From Clostridia bacterium (GTDB lineage: Bacteria; Bacillota; Clostridia; Acetivibrionales; DSM-2933), in the NCBI GenBank assembly GCA_026416815.1, contig JAOAEJ010000029.1:1-61430 (forward strand): a stretch of 61,430 bases of DNA, in the 5' to 3' direction. The notes under the pieces are model-generated. The model worked only from the letters and a program-made list of their open reading frames with translations. It ran no database searches and was not told the origin of the DNA. Shown here piece by piece: positions 7,263 through 16,926 of this stretch (position 1 is the stretch's first letter; each line of letters opens with the position of its first letter). Made by a program: the position numbers and the translations under genes.

Positions 7263-10200
7263 ATGAGCGGTCCTTTCAATGAATATAGTACAGCCGAATA
7301 TATAGATAAGCTTTTGCTTAGACTCTGGCAGGAAACCTTGTCAGGAAGCATGAAAGCTGTCTTTTTTAACTCTATAGATTCTAATGCGCTTTCTGTTTAT
7401 ATAGACCACTTCTTAAGCAGTATTGAGCGGAATGTGCTTGTCTTGCGTGAAAAGATACAAGAGCAGGACTTCTTCAAACCCTACTTTCCGTTTTTAGACT
7501 TTATAAACCAACAATTAAATGATAGGGATAAAGAATATATTGAGCAGTTTATTAAGGAAGCAGGGGTATATTATTTCCAAAGACCTGTCTTTTCTTCATA
7601 CTATGCCGAGGGAACTTCACAAAGGCATGAGGAAATATTTATTGAAGAACTTGAATATGAGACTGAGCAAATACTTGAATCAATAAAGAATCAGTACTTT
7701 GTATTATCGGATTCACAGCCTATAATATTGGTTGTTGAACACCTGCATAATGCAAAGCAATCCACTCTGGAGTTTATAAAACATTTGATAAACAAAAAAG
7801 GCAGGAAAAATATACTGTTGATATGCTCATTTAATGGAGACTCATTTGGAAAATCGAATGTGTTTGGTGACTACTGGGAAGAGTTTTTACAATTTATAAG
7901 AACAAAAAGCCTGGTTGTAGACCTGATAGTAGATGCCAGTGAACAGCATATCACTAGCGTGAATACTGAAAGCGGCAGACTGGAATTGGAAGAGTCAATT
8001 ACTTTAAGCAGGAACTGCTTTAACTTTTTAGCCCTCTACGAATGTAAGGAATATGCTTTGAGGGCTTTTAACGAGAAAGCTGTAAATAGAGAAGAAATTT
8101 CAGATAGCTACAATCTTTTACTTCTTCATACTCTGGGCGATGTACATAGCTATCTGGAGGAGAATGATACAGCTCTAGTATATTATAATTCTCTTTTGAA
8201 TTTTGCACAGCAAATCGGTGATATAAGAGAAATATCAGAGACACATAGAAAAATAGGATTTATACATTTCAAAAAGAATAACTTTGAAAACGCAGAAAGA
8301 TTTTGCAATCAGAGTATGAAACTTGCGTTGGAAATAAACGATGAAATGCAGATATTCAAATCCTATTTCCTAATGTTCCTTATTCAAGATAAAGTCAGAA
8401 AGCAGGATGTCAAGCAGTGGAGAGATACATATGATACTATCATGAGCCTGGGCTTCAAACTGGATATGCAAAACGCGATGTCGTATTTTGGTACCAGCCC
8501 GTACGGCTTGTTTGGTATTTCCATTGAGTACTATGATACTGATGGTGAGATATTTAACAACTTGGGTCTAGGCACAGCAGAAAAATATAGTAACAGGCAC
8601 AGGTTAGGTGTAGGATATCAAACTAAAGGGATGGTTTATGCGGTAAAAGGAAAGTACACTGAAGCTTTAAAATGCTATAAAATGAGCGAAAAAATCCGAA
8701 TGCAGCTAGGCAACAAAAAGGAGCTTTCATATATCTGCAACGGGCTTGGGTATTACTTCTACCAGATTGAAGACTATGAAAACGCCGATAAATATTACAA
8801 TAAAGCTCTTACGTGTTTAAAAACAGTAAAAGACTACCATGAAATGTGTATGACCTTATACAACATGGCTTTAAACTTCTTCTTTGCATTTAAACATGAG
8901 ATGGCTGTCGAATACCTGGAAAAGATGCTGCAGATAATGGATATACTGAAAAATAGAGGACTTAAGTATCACTCTATGTGTGCAATATATGCATTAACCG
9001 GTGTGGCATGCTATAAATCAGGGGATTCTGCGAAGGCCTTTGAGTACCTTACAAAGATACGAATAGAAAAACTAAAGCCATTAATGGAAAAGAATGAGGA
9101 ATATTTCTTTTTGGAACTACTTCAGGCGCTTCTTTATAAAGAAGAAAAAAAGTATGATGAAGCGGATAAATATTATAGAAAAGTACTGAGCCATGTTTTG
9201 GATGAAAAGCTTGATATAATAAAGTATATGGCTCCGAGGTTTTACTATGAGTATGCACTGTTATATAAAGAGCAAAACAAAATAGATACCGCTGCCGAGC
9301 TATTGGCTATAGGACTGAAGTATGCCCAGGAATCAAACTACAAGTTTCATGCCGGGGTTTTATCAAGGGAAATTCATGGGGCTGAAGCTCCTTCAGAAAA
9401 ACTCAGATTTCGAAGGGGGCTAGATTTTGTCTGGGCTGTGGAAGCAGTCAAACAGGAAGCTAACTTGAGTAAGCTGCATAAAAAAATGCAGGAAATGAAC
9501 TTTTTGAATAACCTGCAAAACATTCTTAGCACTGAAACCAGTAGAATGGGATTGATAAGTAGGGTAATGAGTCTTATTAACAACAGCTTTCTTGTTGAGT
9601 TAAGCTTTTTTTCAGTTATAAAAAACAGTAGACAAAAAGTTATCTATTCAAACAAGAATATAGAGGAATGGGAATTTGATATCAGGGCTTTAACTGATTC
9701 TCTTGTAAAGGAGAATAAAGAAAGGCTGATAGCAAATGCTGCAAAGCACCCTAGCTATAGGGATGTATCACGCTCATTGAACTCGATTATCAGCTTGCCG
9801 TTAGTCATTGGGAGCAGCTTGTCGGGGAGTATTTTGCTGGCTACAAGAAAAGAGGAGTTGGTTTTAACCACTAGTGATCTGCAGGTTTTATCCATTGCAG
9901 CCAGACAGTTATCAACCTCCCTGGAAAAGATACGCCGAGATCATGAAATAATTCAGAAAAACAAGCAGCTCAATACAGCCAATACCAAGCTTATGAAATC
10001 AGCTACTACTGATTTGCTGACCGGACTTTATAACAGACAGGCATTGCACACAAGGCTTGAAGAGGAAGAAAAGTGGATTCAAATTTATGGAGAAGGGAAG
10101 CGCAGAGGATTTTCCATACTTTTTATAGACATGGACAATTTCAAATACTACAACGATACCTTCGGCCATCGTGTAGGAGACTTGGTTTTATGCAAGTTTG

Positions 10201-10583
10201 CTGAAATCTTAAAGAAAGTCACTCGTAAAATTGATTTTGCAGTGAGATTTGGTGGAGATGAATTCATAATGTTGTTACCTGAGACTGATGTAAAGGATGC
10301 TGAGTTTGTTGCATTCAAAATCCAACAAGAATTGATTAGAGCAAAGCAGTTTAATTCCAAAATTGAGGAATTTATAGGCAGGAAAGTAGTCATACCTGAC
10401 AAATACAAGTTATCCTGCTCAATAGGAATAGCGCAATACGGACAAGATGGTATTGATATAGAAACAATAATGCACCAAGCGGATAAAGCGTTGTATTTTG
10501 CTAAGAGTATGGGAAAAAACCAGTATAAATGTTGGGAAGATGTACCGCTTGAATTCCGAGTTAATGAAGATAGTGTAAGTTAA
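7263..10583 (+). CDS. Diguanylate cyclase with degenerate STAND-like ATPase, TPR and GAF-like domains (copy 1)
   Basis: An 1106-residue soluble protein. Residues 1-250 resemble an AAA/STAND ATPase: IILVVEHLHNAKQSTLEFIK matches the Walker B region (usually LVLDDLHWAD), but no GxxGxGK[ST] P-loop is present, so it probably does not hydrolyse ATP. Residues about 280-700 are TPR helices (many A-x-x-Y-Y-x-K-A-L units). About 740-890 is GAF-like. From about 905 there is a GGDEF domain: RFGGDEF at about 995-1001, with RKID five residues before it, a c-di-GMP inhibitory I-site. The product should make c-di-GMP under control of protein-protein sensing. The next gene is a full-length paralogue. The ribosome site is AAAGGGTGT. 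Confidence 0.88.
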   Translation: MSGPFNEYSTAEYIDKLLLRLWQETLSGSMKAVFFNSIDSNALSVYIDHFLSSIERNVLVLREKIQEQDFFKPYFPFLDFINQQLNDRDKEYIEQFIKEAGVYYFQRPVFSSYYAEGTSQRHEEIFIEELEYETEQILESIKNQYFVLSDSQPIILVVEHLHNAKQSTLEFIKHLINKKGRKNILLICSFNGDSFGKSNVFGDYWEEFLQFIRTKSLVVDLIVDASEQHITSVNTESGRLELEESITLSRNCFNFLALYECKEYALRAFNEKAVNREEISDSYNLLLLHTLGDVHSYLEENDTALVYYNSLLNFAQQIGDIREISETHRKIGFIHFKKNNFENAERFCNQSMKLALEINDEMQIFKSYFLMFLIQDKVRKQDVKQWRDTYDTIMSLGFKLDMQNAMSYFGTSPYGLFGISIEYYDTDGEIFNNLGLGTAEKYSNRHRLGVGYQTKGMVYAVKGKYTEALKCYKMSEKIRMQLGNKKELSYICNGLGYYFYQIEDYENADKYYNKALTCLKTVKDYHEMCMTLYNMALNFFFAFKHEMAVEYLEKMLQIMDILKNRGLKYHSMCAIYALTGVACYKSGDSAKAFEYLTKIRIEKLKPLMEKNEEYFFLELLQALLYKEEKKYDEADKYYRKVLSHVLDEKLDIIKYMAPRFYYEYALLYKEQNKIDTAAELLAIGLKYAQESNYKFHAGVLSREIHGAEAPSEKLRFRRGLDFVWAVEAVKQEANLSKLHKKMQEMNFLNNLQNILSTETSRMGLISRVMSLINNSFLVELSFFSVIKNSRQKVIYSNKNIEEWEFDIRALTDSLVKENKERLIANAAKHPSYRDVSRSLNSIISLPLVIGSSLSGSILLATRKEELVLTTSDLQVLSIAARQLSTSLEKIRRDHEIIQKNKQLNTANTKLMKSATTDLLTGLYNRQALHTRLEEEEKWIQIYGEGKRRGFSILFIDMDNFKYYNDTFGHRVGDLVLCKFAEILKKVTRKIDFAVRFGGDEFIMLLPETDVKDAEFVAFKIQQELIRAKQFNSKIEEFIGRKVVIPDKYKLSCSIGIAQYGQDGIDIETIMHQADKALYFAKSMGKNQYKCWEDVPLEFRVNEDSVS

Positions 10584-10616
10584 GACTTGGCTTTAATATC
10601 AATATGTATATATCGG

Positions 10617-10657
10617 GTCGGCAGCCGAAAAAATAATCCGTTTGCCGACTTTTTTTG
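10617..10657 (+). terminator. Intrinsic terminator after GGDEF copy 1
   Basis: GTCGGCA at 10617-10623 pairs with TGCCGAC at 10643-10649, followed by an eight-base T-run. It separates the two paralogues into two transcription units. Confidence 0.85.
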
Positions 10658-10782
10658 TCTAATACACTTATAAATAATTATAAGATAATTTTATAGGGTT
10701 ATCTATATTAACAAATTACTAACCTTAGTCTTACAGATATGATATAATACAACTAAAAATAGCCATTGATAAAGGGTGTTAT

Positions 10783-13700
10783 ATGGTTAAACCTTTGAAT
10801 GAGTATACTGCGGAAATACATATTATCCAGCATGTGGACAGGCTGCTGCACAAACTTTGGCAAGAAGCATTGGCAGGTAGTATTAAGTGTGCATTTTTTG
10901 ACATCGGCTTTTCCAAAGCGTTTTCCACATATATAGACGGCTTCTTAAAAAATGTTAGCCAAAAAGCAACAACCCTGAGGTGCAAAGTGCCGGAACAGGG
11001 TTTTCTAAGGCCGTACTATCCATTTATAGACTTTATAAGTGAGTATTTGAATGGAAAAAGTAAGGAATCAGTTGATAAGTTTCTAGAAGAAGCCGGAGTA
11101 TACTACTTCCAAAGGTCGATTTTCTCTTCCTATTATCTTAATGAAGTATCTGAAAGGTATGAAGAGCTAATCCTTGAGGAGTTGGAATATGAGAAGGGGC
11201 AAATGCTTGAGTCTATAAAAAGTCAATATATTCTCATGGCTGAATCATCACCCCTTATAGTGGTAGTTGAAAATATACATAACGCGAAACAGTCAACCCT
11301 GGATTTTATAAGGAATCTAATTGAAAAGCCCAAATCAAAAGGAATATTATTTATATTTTCTTTCAATGGAGCAAAAAGTGGATTAGAAGACAGTAATAGC
11401 TATTGGACAAAGTTTTGGGAGTTTGTAAAAACCAAAAGTATGATAGTGAATTGCGAAGTTGGCGACGATAAGCAGCTTGAAATAGAAGAGAATGATACTA
11501 ACCACCTTGACGACATTGAAGTAATTATACAGTTAAGTAGGGACTGCTTTAACTTTCTTGCTGTAAATGAGTGCAGGGAATATATCATAGAAGCTTTTAA
11601 CCGGAAAATACTTCGAAACCAAAGCATTTCCGTAAGCTGCAACTTTTTACTCCTTCAAACGTTGGGGGATATACACAATTATTTGGAAGATAATGATACA
11701 GCATTATATTATTACAATTCTTTGCTAAGTTTTGCTCAGGCGACGAATAATCTAGAGGAAATATCCGAAGCCTATAGGAAAATAGGGTTTATATACTTGA
11801 AAAAGAACAACATTGAAAAGGCTAAAAGGTTTTGCAGCCAGAGTTTAAAGCTTGCTTTGGAAATAGGTAATGAAATCCAGATATTCAAGTGCAATTTATT
11901 ATTTTTTCTTGTACAGGATAAGGCTAGAGAATTGAGTAATGATGAGTGTAAGGAGCTGTACGAGATAATATCGGAACTTGCCATAAGATTGGATATGAAA
12001 AATACTCTGTCATATTACTGTACAAATCCGTATGCAGTATTTGGGACCACCCCCGCCGAATACCCGGCCGATGAAAGTGAGATATTTAACAGCTATGGCA
12101 TCGGGATAGCTGAAAAATACCACAATAAATACAGGCTTGGACTAGCATACCAGATCAATGGTATGACTTATGCAGTAAGGACAAGATACGATAAAACTTT
12201 CGAGTATTATAAAATAAGCGAAAAGATAAGGCTGGAGCTAGGAGATACGCTTGAGCTTTCATATATTAACAATGGCCTCGGATACAACTACTTTCAGACT
12301 GAGGATTATGAAAATGCCAACCAAAGCTACAACAAGGCATTGGGATATCTAAAGGATATTAAAGACTACCATGAAATGTGTATGACTTTTTATAATATGG
12401 CTATAAATTTTTTCTTCGCATTCAAGCATCGTATGGCTGCGCTTTATCTGGAAAACATGCTGGTCATGATGGACTTATTAAACAAGGGCTGTTTAAAGTA
12501 TCATTCACTTTGTGGAATTTATTCGCTCATTGGGGTGGTGTATTCCAAATGTGGCAATCCGACAAAAGCAACTGAGTATTTGACTAAGATAAAAGTAAAA
12601 AACTTAGTTCCTCAGCCTTCAAAAAACGAGGAGAGCTTTTTTCTTGAGCTGCTTCAGGGTTTTGTATATAAAGAGGAAAAAAAATATAGCGATGCGGAGA
12701 TGCATTTTCTGGCAGCGCAAGTTTATGCACTTAATAATAAATCCGATATGATTATAAATATGGCACCAAGATTTTTTTATGAATTTGGATTGCTGTATAA
12801 AGAACAGAATAAAATGGGCAATGCAAATGAAATGTTTAATAAAGGACTGGAATATTGCGCTAAATTAAATTATAAATTTTATAAGAGTATTTTACTTAAG
12901 GAAATCGATGAAACTTATTGCGCTCCTAAACCCTTTAAGTTTAAGAACGAAATGGATTTTAGGTGGGCCATTGAGGCTGTCAGGAAGGAAGCCAAACTAT
13001 TTAAACTGCATAAGAAAATCCAAGAAATAAACTTTCTAAACAATCTGCAAAATACCTTGCGTCACGAAGATAACCGCATAAAATTGATTAATAAAGTAAT
13101 AACCCTGATGGTTAATAGCTTTCCAGTCAAGGTCAGCTTTTTCGCTGTAAGAAAAGGCGGAAGGTGGAGAGTGGTTTACTCAAAGGTTGATACTGCTAAT
13201 ATAGATTTTAATATTGTGAAGGTAGTAGGAATATTTGCTGAAGAGAATAAAGAGAAGCTAGTTATAAATGCAGCGAGCAATACAGTCTATAAGCAATTTA
13301 CTGGCTCACTAAATTCTATCATCACCTTACCTATAAGAATAACGGGCGATATTACCGGGAGCATACTGTTGGCGACAAAAATTGGTGAACCGGCTTTAAC
13401 CGTAGATGACTTGCAGGTTTTGGCTATTGCATCCAATCAGTTATCCATGGCTTTGGAAAAACTTTGCCGTGACCGTGAAGTGACCCAAAAAAACGGTCAG
13501 CTTAATGAAGCGAATAAAAAACTCTTAAAATCTGCAACCACTGATTTGCTAACAGGTATTTATAACAGACAGGCATTACATGCAAAGCTTGAAGAGGAGG
13601 GAAAAAGAACACGGATTTATGAGAATGGGAAGTGTAGAGGATTTTCAATACTTTTTATAGATATGGATAACTTTAAATATTACAATGATACCTTCGGACA

Positions 13701-14115
13701 CCGTGTAGGCGATTTGATACTTTATAAGTTTGCTGAAGTACTGAAGAGTGTTGTTCGTAAGGGTGATTTCCTTGTAAGGTACGGGGGAGATGAATTCATA
13801 GTCTTATTACCTGAAACAGGTATAGAAGCTGCCAGTCTTGTTGCAACCAATATACAACAGGAGTTAATCAAGCTAAGACAGTTTAAATCAGAGATTGAAG
13901 AGTTTATTGGAAAAAGGATAGATATATCTGAAAAGCACAAACTATCCTGCTCAATAGGAATTGCAGAGTATGGAAGTGACAGCAATGATATGGAAACAAT
14001 ATTACAGCAGGCAGATAAGGCACTGTATTTTGCCAAGCATATGGGTAAAAACCAATATAAATGTTGGCCTGATGTTCCATACAAATTTCGAGTCAATGAA
14101 GATAGTGCAAATTAA
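10783..14115 (+). CDS. Diguanylate cyclase with degenerate STAND-like ATPase, TPR and GAF-like domains (copy 2)
   Basis: An 1110-residue paralogue of the preceding gene, colinear over its whole length. The Walker B-like region reads PLIVVVENIHNAKQSTLDFI, again with no P-loop. The GGDEF domain has RYGGDEF at about 999-1005 and the I-site RKGD five residues upstream, so it should be catalytic and feedback-inhibited. The two differ most in residues about 220-250 and in the GAF-like part, while GGDEF cores are nearly identical. It has its own promoter region after the upstream terminator and the same AAAGGGTGT ribosome site. A tandem duplication followed by divergence of the sensory parts is the simplest history. 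Confidence 0.88.
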   Translation: MVKPLNEYTAEIHIIQHVDRLLHKLWQEALAGSIKCAFFDIGFSKAFSTYIDGFLKNVSQKATTLRCKVPEQGFLRPYYPFIDFISEYLNGKSKESVDKFLEEAGVYYFQRSIFSSYYLNEVSERYEELILEELEYEKGQMLESIKSQYILMAESSPLIVVVENIHNAKQSTLDFIRNLIEKPKSKGILFIFSFNGAKSGLEDSNSYWTKFWEFVKTKSMIVNCEVGDDKQLEIEENDTNHLDDIEVIIQLSRDCFNFLAVNECREYIIEAFNRKILRNQSISVSCNFLLLQTLGDIHNYLEDNDTALYYYNSLLSFAQATNNLEEISEAYRKIGFIYLKKNNIEKAKRFCSQSLKLALEIGNEIQIFKCNLLFFLVQDKARELSNDECKELYEIISELAIRLDMKNTLSYYCTNPYAVFGTTPAEYPADESEIFNSYGIGIAEKYHNKYRLGLAYQINGMTYAVRTRYDKTFEYYKISEKIRLELGDTLELSYINNGLGYNYFQTEDYENANQSYNKALGYLKDIKDYHEMCMTFYNMAINFFFAFKHRMAALYLENMLVMMDLLNKGCLKYHSLCGIYSLIGVVYSKCGNPTKATEYLTKIKVKNLVPQPSKNEESFFLELLQGFVYKEEKKYSDAEMHFLAAQVYALNNKSDMIINMAPRFFYEFGLLYKEQNKMGNANEMFNKGLEYCAKLNYKFYKSILLKEIDETYCAPKPFKFKNEMDFRWAIEAVRKEAKLFKLHKKIQEINFLNNLQNTLRHEDNRIKLINKVITLMVNSFPVKVSFFAVRKGGRWRVVYSKVDTANIDFNIVKVVGIFAEENKEKLVINAASNTVYKQFTGSLNSIITLPIRITGDITGSILLATKIGEPALTVDDLQVLAIASNQLSMALEKLCRDREVTQKNGQLNEANKKLLKSATTDLLTGIYNRQALHAKLEEEGKRTRIYENGKCRGFSILFIDMDNFKYYNDTFGHRVGDLILYKFAEVLKSVVRKGDFLVRYGGDEFIVLLPETGIEAASLVATNIQQELIKLRQFKSEIEEFIGKRIDISEKHKLSCSIGIAEYGSDSNDMETILQQADKALYFAKHMGKNQYKCWPDVPYKFRVNEDSAN

Positions 14116-14152
14116 CTTCATATAATGGATGTATGCTGCTGTATGTATTCTA

Positions 14153-14190
14153 AGGCCGACAGTTTCAATAATGATGTTTAGTGTCGGCCT
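14153..14190. terminator. Bidirectional terminator between GGDEF copy 2 and dapL
   Basis: AGGCCGACA at 14153-14161 pairs with TGTCGGCCT at 14182-14190 across a 20-base loop. It serves the convergent genes on either side. Confidence 0.75.
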
Positions 14191-14205
14191 CTCATTTAGT
14201 TTTTA

Positions 14206-15366
14206 TCAGAAGCTTAATTGCTTTATACGTTCAAAGGCTTCCTTGAGCCTTTCGTGACCTACTGTCAGCGATATTCTTATATAGCCTTCCCCAAAGCTCC
14301 CATAACCATTTCCCGGCGCTACGACTACACCTGTCTTCTCCAGCAACATTGAAGTAAAGGTCTTTGAAGTGAATGAGGGGGGAACCTTAACCCAGATATA
14401 AAATGCTCCTTTAGGGACTTCGAATTCAAGCCCAAGATTTTTTAATTCCTCCATCGCAGTATCTCTTCTTCTTTTGTACACACTCCTCATAGTTTTAGCG
14501 AATTCGTCTCCCCTGTTGAGGGCTTCGGTACCCGCAAGCTGAACTGCGGTGAATATTCCGGAATCTATATTTTCTTTCATCTTTTTTAATTTAGAGATAG
14601 CGTCCTTATTTCCTACAGCATAGCCTATTCTCCAGCCTGTCATATTGTACGATTTAGATAGAGAATGAAATTCTACAGCTGTTTCCATAGCGCCCTTTGC
14701 CTGCAGGATACTTGGAGCTATTACTCCGTCATATGTAAATTCCGAATATGCGTTGTCATTGCACACAACAATATCATGCTCCAGAGCGAAATCCACAAGA
14801 CGCTGGTAAAAGTTTAAGTCGGCAACTGTTCCTGTTGGATTATTAGGATAGTTTACAAAAAGGATTTTGCTTCTTCTGATAACCTCCTGGGGAATTACCG
14901 AAAGGTCGGGCAAATATCCATTCTCCTTAGTGAGGGGCATGGGGTATGGAACACCCCCGGTTAGGGCAGTAGCCAATTGGTAGACGGGATACTGGGGGTC
15001 GGGTACCAGGGTGAAATCACAGTCATTTACCAGGGCGAAGAATATATGGGCTATTCCTTCTTTAGAACCGAGTAGAGCTACAACTTCGGTTTCAGGGTCA
15101 ATAGTAACACCAAATCTGCGCTTATAATATCTTGAAACAGCTGTTCTGAATTCTATACAGCCGCTGTACTCAGGATAACAGTGATATTTAGGGTCTTTGA
15201 CAGCACTTATCATTTTATCAACAACAAAATCAGGGGTAGGCATATCCGGGTCTCCGATACCAAGGTTAATAACATCTACGCCTTGAGCAAGAGCCTTTTT
15301 AATATTAGCTTCAATTTCAACAAATAGGTATGGTGGTGCATTATCGAGCCTTCTAGCCTGCTTCAT
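14206..15366 (-). CDS. dapL: LL-diaminopimelate aminotransferase
   Basis: A 386-residue class I/II PLP aminotransferase. INLGIGDPDMPTP, FVNYPNNPTGTVADL, and the lysine motif SLSKSYNMTGWRIGYAVG (Schiff-base Lys) are all present. The pattern, with YLFVEIEANIKKALAQG at the N-terminus, is that of DapL, which converts tetrahydrodipicolinate directly to LL-diaminopimelate using glutamate, for lysine and cell-wall synthesis; clostridia often use this route. ATG at 15366 follows GGGAGG. Other subgroup I aminotransferases (aspartate or alanine types) are close, so substrate is probable rather than proven. Confidence 0.82.
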   Translation of the reverse strand: MKQARRLDNAPPYLFVEIEANIKKALAQGVDVINLGIGDPDMPTPDFVVDKMISAVKDPKYHCYPEYSGCIEFRTAVSRYYKRRFGVTIDPETEVVALLGSKEGIAHIFFALVNDCDFTLVPDPQYPVYQLATALTGGVPYPMPLTKENGYLPDLSVIPQEVIRRSKILFVNYPNNPTGTVADLNFYQRLVDFALEHDIVVCNDNAYSEFTYDGVIAPSILQAKGAMETAVEFHSLSKSYNMTGWRIGYAVGNKDAISKLKKMKENIDSGIFTAVQLAGTEALNRGDEFAKTMRSVYKRRRDTAMEELKNLGLEFEVPKGAFYIWVKVPPSFTSKTFTSMLLEKTGVVVAPGNGYGSFGEGYIRISLTVGHERLKEAFERIKQLSF

Positions 15367-15522
15367 TATGATAACCTCCCGTGTATAATTAAAGGTAAAA
15401 AAACTCCTTTTATATCATATGCTCACACTCATGACTAATATTAGTACTTTTTTATATAGGACGGGTTGGTGTATCTGTAATAAAGTAGAGGAATAGTAGA
15501 TTTCGGTGGCAGAAAAAAATAA

Positions 15523-15539
15523 GGGCTTGAAATAAGCCC
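15523..15539 (-). terminator. Terminator of the 76-residue gene
   Basis: On the minus strand GGGCTT-ATTTC-AAGCCC is followed by TTATTTTTTTC. The stem begins directly after the stop codon of the gene ending at 15540. Confidence 0.8.
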
Positions 15540-15770
15540 CTAATGCTGTTTGTAATTTACAATAATCTGATTTCTACCGTTTTTGAACGACTTTCTGACA
15601 TTGTAGCCCCTCATGACCAATGTGTCATATATCTGGTCGGTTTGGTCAAAGTAGTTGTTTCCTACATCAAGAATAAGTGTTTCTCCGGGGCGGAGCTCTT
15701 TGGAGATATCGTTTAAGGTACTATCAATATTCAAGTTTTCGGCATTTACTATTTTTTCATCGTGATCCAT
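15540..15770 (-). CDS. Small conserved-looking protein, TusA-like fold possible
   Basis: A 76-residue protein beginning MDHDEKIVNAENLNID. I start at ATG 15770 because AGGAGG lies six bases before it; an upstream ATG at 15821 would add 17 residues without a site. The second half, ELRPGETLILDVGNNYFDQT then MRGYNVRKSFKNGRNQIIV, follows the beta-alpha-beta rhythm of the TusA/SirA fold (LRPGETL is a typical strand-2 entry), but the N-terminal Cys-Pro active site is missing, so a sulfur-carrier role is not supported. It has its own terminator. Confidence 0.6.
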   Translation of the reverse strand: MDHDEKIVNAENLNIDSTLNDISKELRPGETLILDVGNNYFDQTDQIYDTLVMRGYNVRKSFKNGRNQIIVNYKQH

Positions 15771-16130
15771 TATTGCCTCCTGATTAATTATGTTTTTAGA
15801 AGTAGGGTAATGTGTAATCAATTTTATAAGCCCTAAGTTTATTTAATATAGATAGAAAAGAGTTTAAACTTAGAATATACTTGGAAAATATAACTGTGTA
15901 ATAGATAACCAAAATTAAACTTAGTGATTTCCAGTTAGGTAATGAGTTGTGATAAATGCGATTTGCCTAACTGGATAAAATCACTTTTAAGTTTGGTTAT
16001 CTAAAAATTTTAAAAGTTTATTACTTTGTTTTTATAAAGTAAAAGCTTTTGCTATAATAATAAATATTATTAACAGATAGTTCTGTATATATAAGTATAA
16101 AATATGTTTTTAAATTAAGAGGGGACGGTC
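15771..16130. other. Intergenic region with promoter DNA
   Basis: About 360 bp between divergent genes (76-residue gene and shikimate kinase). No gene is seen. Apart from the inverted-repeat element listed separately it is AT-rich and should contain both promoters; TATAATAATAAATATT near 16050 is a likely -10 region for aroK. Confidence 0.4.
15902..16003. repeat. Inverted-repeat element of about 102 bp
   Basis: TAGATAACCAAA at 15902-15913 pairs with TTTGGTTATCTA at 15992-16003, an imperfect middle segment continues the stem, and CCAGTTAGG at 15931-15939 pairs with CCTAACTGG at 15966-15974. The whole stretch can fold into one long, slightly imperfect hairpin. This looks like a small MITE-like element or a structured leader upstream of aroK. 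No second copy was seen in this window. Confidence 0.6.
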
Positions 16131-16640
16131 ATGAAAAATATTGTACTAATTGGCATGCCGGGAGCGGGAAAAAGTACCATAGGTGAACTGCTTTCAAAAA
16201 TCCTACAGATGCCTTTTATAGATACTGACATACTAATCAGGGAAAGGCAAAATGATATTTTACAAAATATAATAGATGGCAAAGGTATAAATGAGTTCCT
16301 TAAAATAGAGGAAAGCGTGGTTTTAAGCCTAGATGTTGAAAACCATATAATAGCGACAGGCGGTAGTGTTATTTATAGTGAAGAATCAATAAAGCATTTA
16401 AAAGGTAACGGATTACTCATTTATCTAAAGCTTGAGTACTGGAAAATAGAAAAAAGGATAAAAAATCTTACCACAAGAGGTATAGCGATGGGTAAAGAGC
16501 AAACTCTTTTAGACTTGTATAATGAAAGAACACCGCTGTACGAAAAACATGCAGATATTACTATTGATTGTTCAAATAAACATATATCTCAGGTTATAGA
16601 GGAAATAAAAGAAGAGGCGGAAAATCTTCCTCAACGCTAA
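16131..16640 (+). CDS. aroK: Shikimate kinase
   Basis: A 169-residue P-loop kinase: IGMPGAGKSTIGELLSK (Walker A) at residues about 6-22, FIDTDILIRE with the shikimate-binding Asp, and ATGGSVIYSEESI, the GGG/GGS shikimate-binding motif. It phosphorylates shikimate at O-3 on the way to chorismate and aromatic amino acids. ATG follows GAGGGGACGG. The conserved Arg of the shikimate site usually found in F-R-x-x-E is not clear: KFIDTD...NEFLKIEE has lost the arginine, so this may be a diverged or paralogous member. No other aro genes are nearby. Confidence 0.78.
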   Translation: MKNIVLIGMPGAGKSTIGELLSKILQMPFIDTDILIRERQNDILQNIIDGKGINEFLKIEESVVLSLDVENHIIATGGSVIYSEESIKHLKGNGLLIYLKLEYWKIEKRIKNLTTRGIAMGKEQTLLDLYNERTPLYEKHADITIDCSNKHISQVIEEIKEEAENLPQR

Positions 16641-16926
16641 ATATATAGATATTATATTATTAAAAAATTTTTTTAAGGGGATGTATATAAAATGTGTTTA
16701 GCGGTCAATAATATTAATGACCTCACAAAATACATTTTGACCCCCTTTACATGGTTAGTCGTTAGACTAACCTTTTTTTTTAACCAACAGGAAAGTTTAG
16801 TGGTGAATAAAGTTACTAATTTATCAAACGATACATAAATACATATATGAGAAATATTACTTATATAATTTGATTTAAAAAAAATAAAAATAATTCTGTA
16901 CGCCAAAAACATAGGAGTGAAATTAT
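16641..16926. other. Intergenic structured stretch after aroK
   Basis: Besides the terminator listed separately, AAAATGT near 16691 pairs with ACATTTT near 16732 and inside it GGTCA pairs with TGACC, giving a two-part hairpin. No gene is supported; the minus-strand ORF here is low-complexity and lacks a site. Confidence 0.35.
16753..16780 (+). terminator. Intrinsic terminator
   Basis: GGTTAGTC-GTTA-GACTAACC followed by eight T. A textbook plus-strand terminator 110 bases after aroK. Confidence 0.9.
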
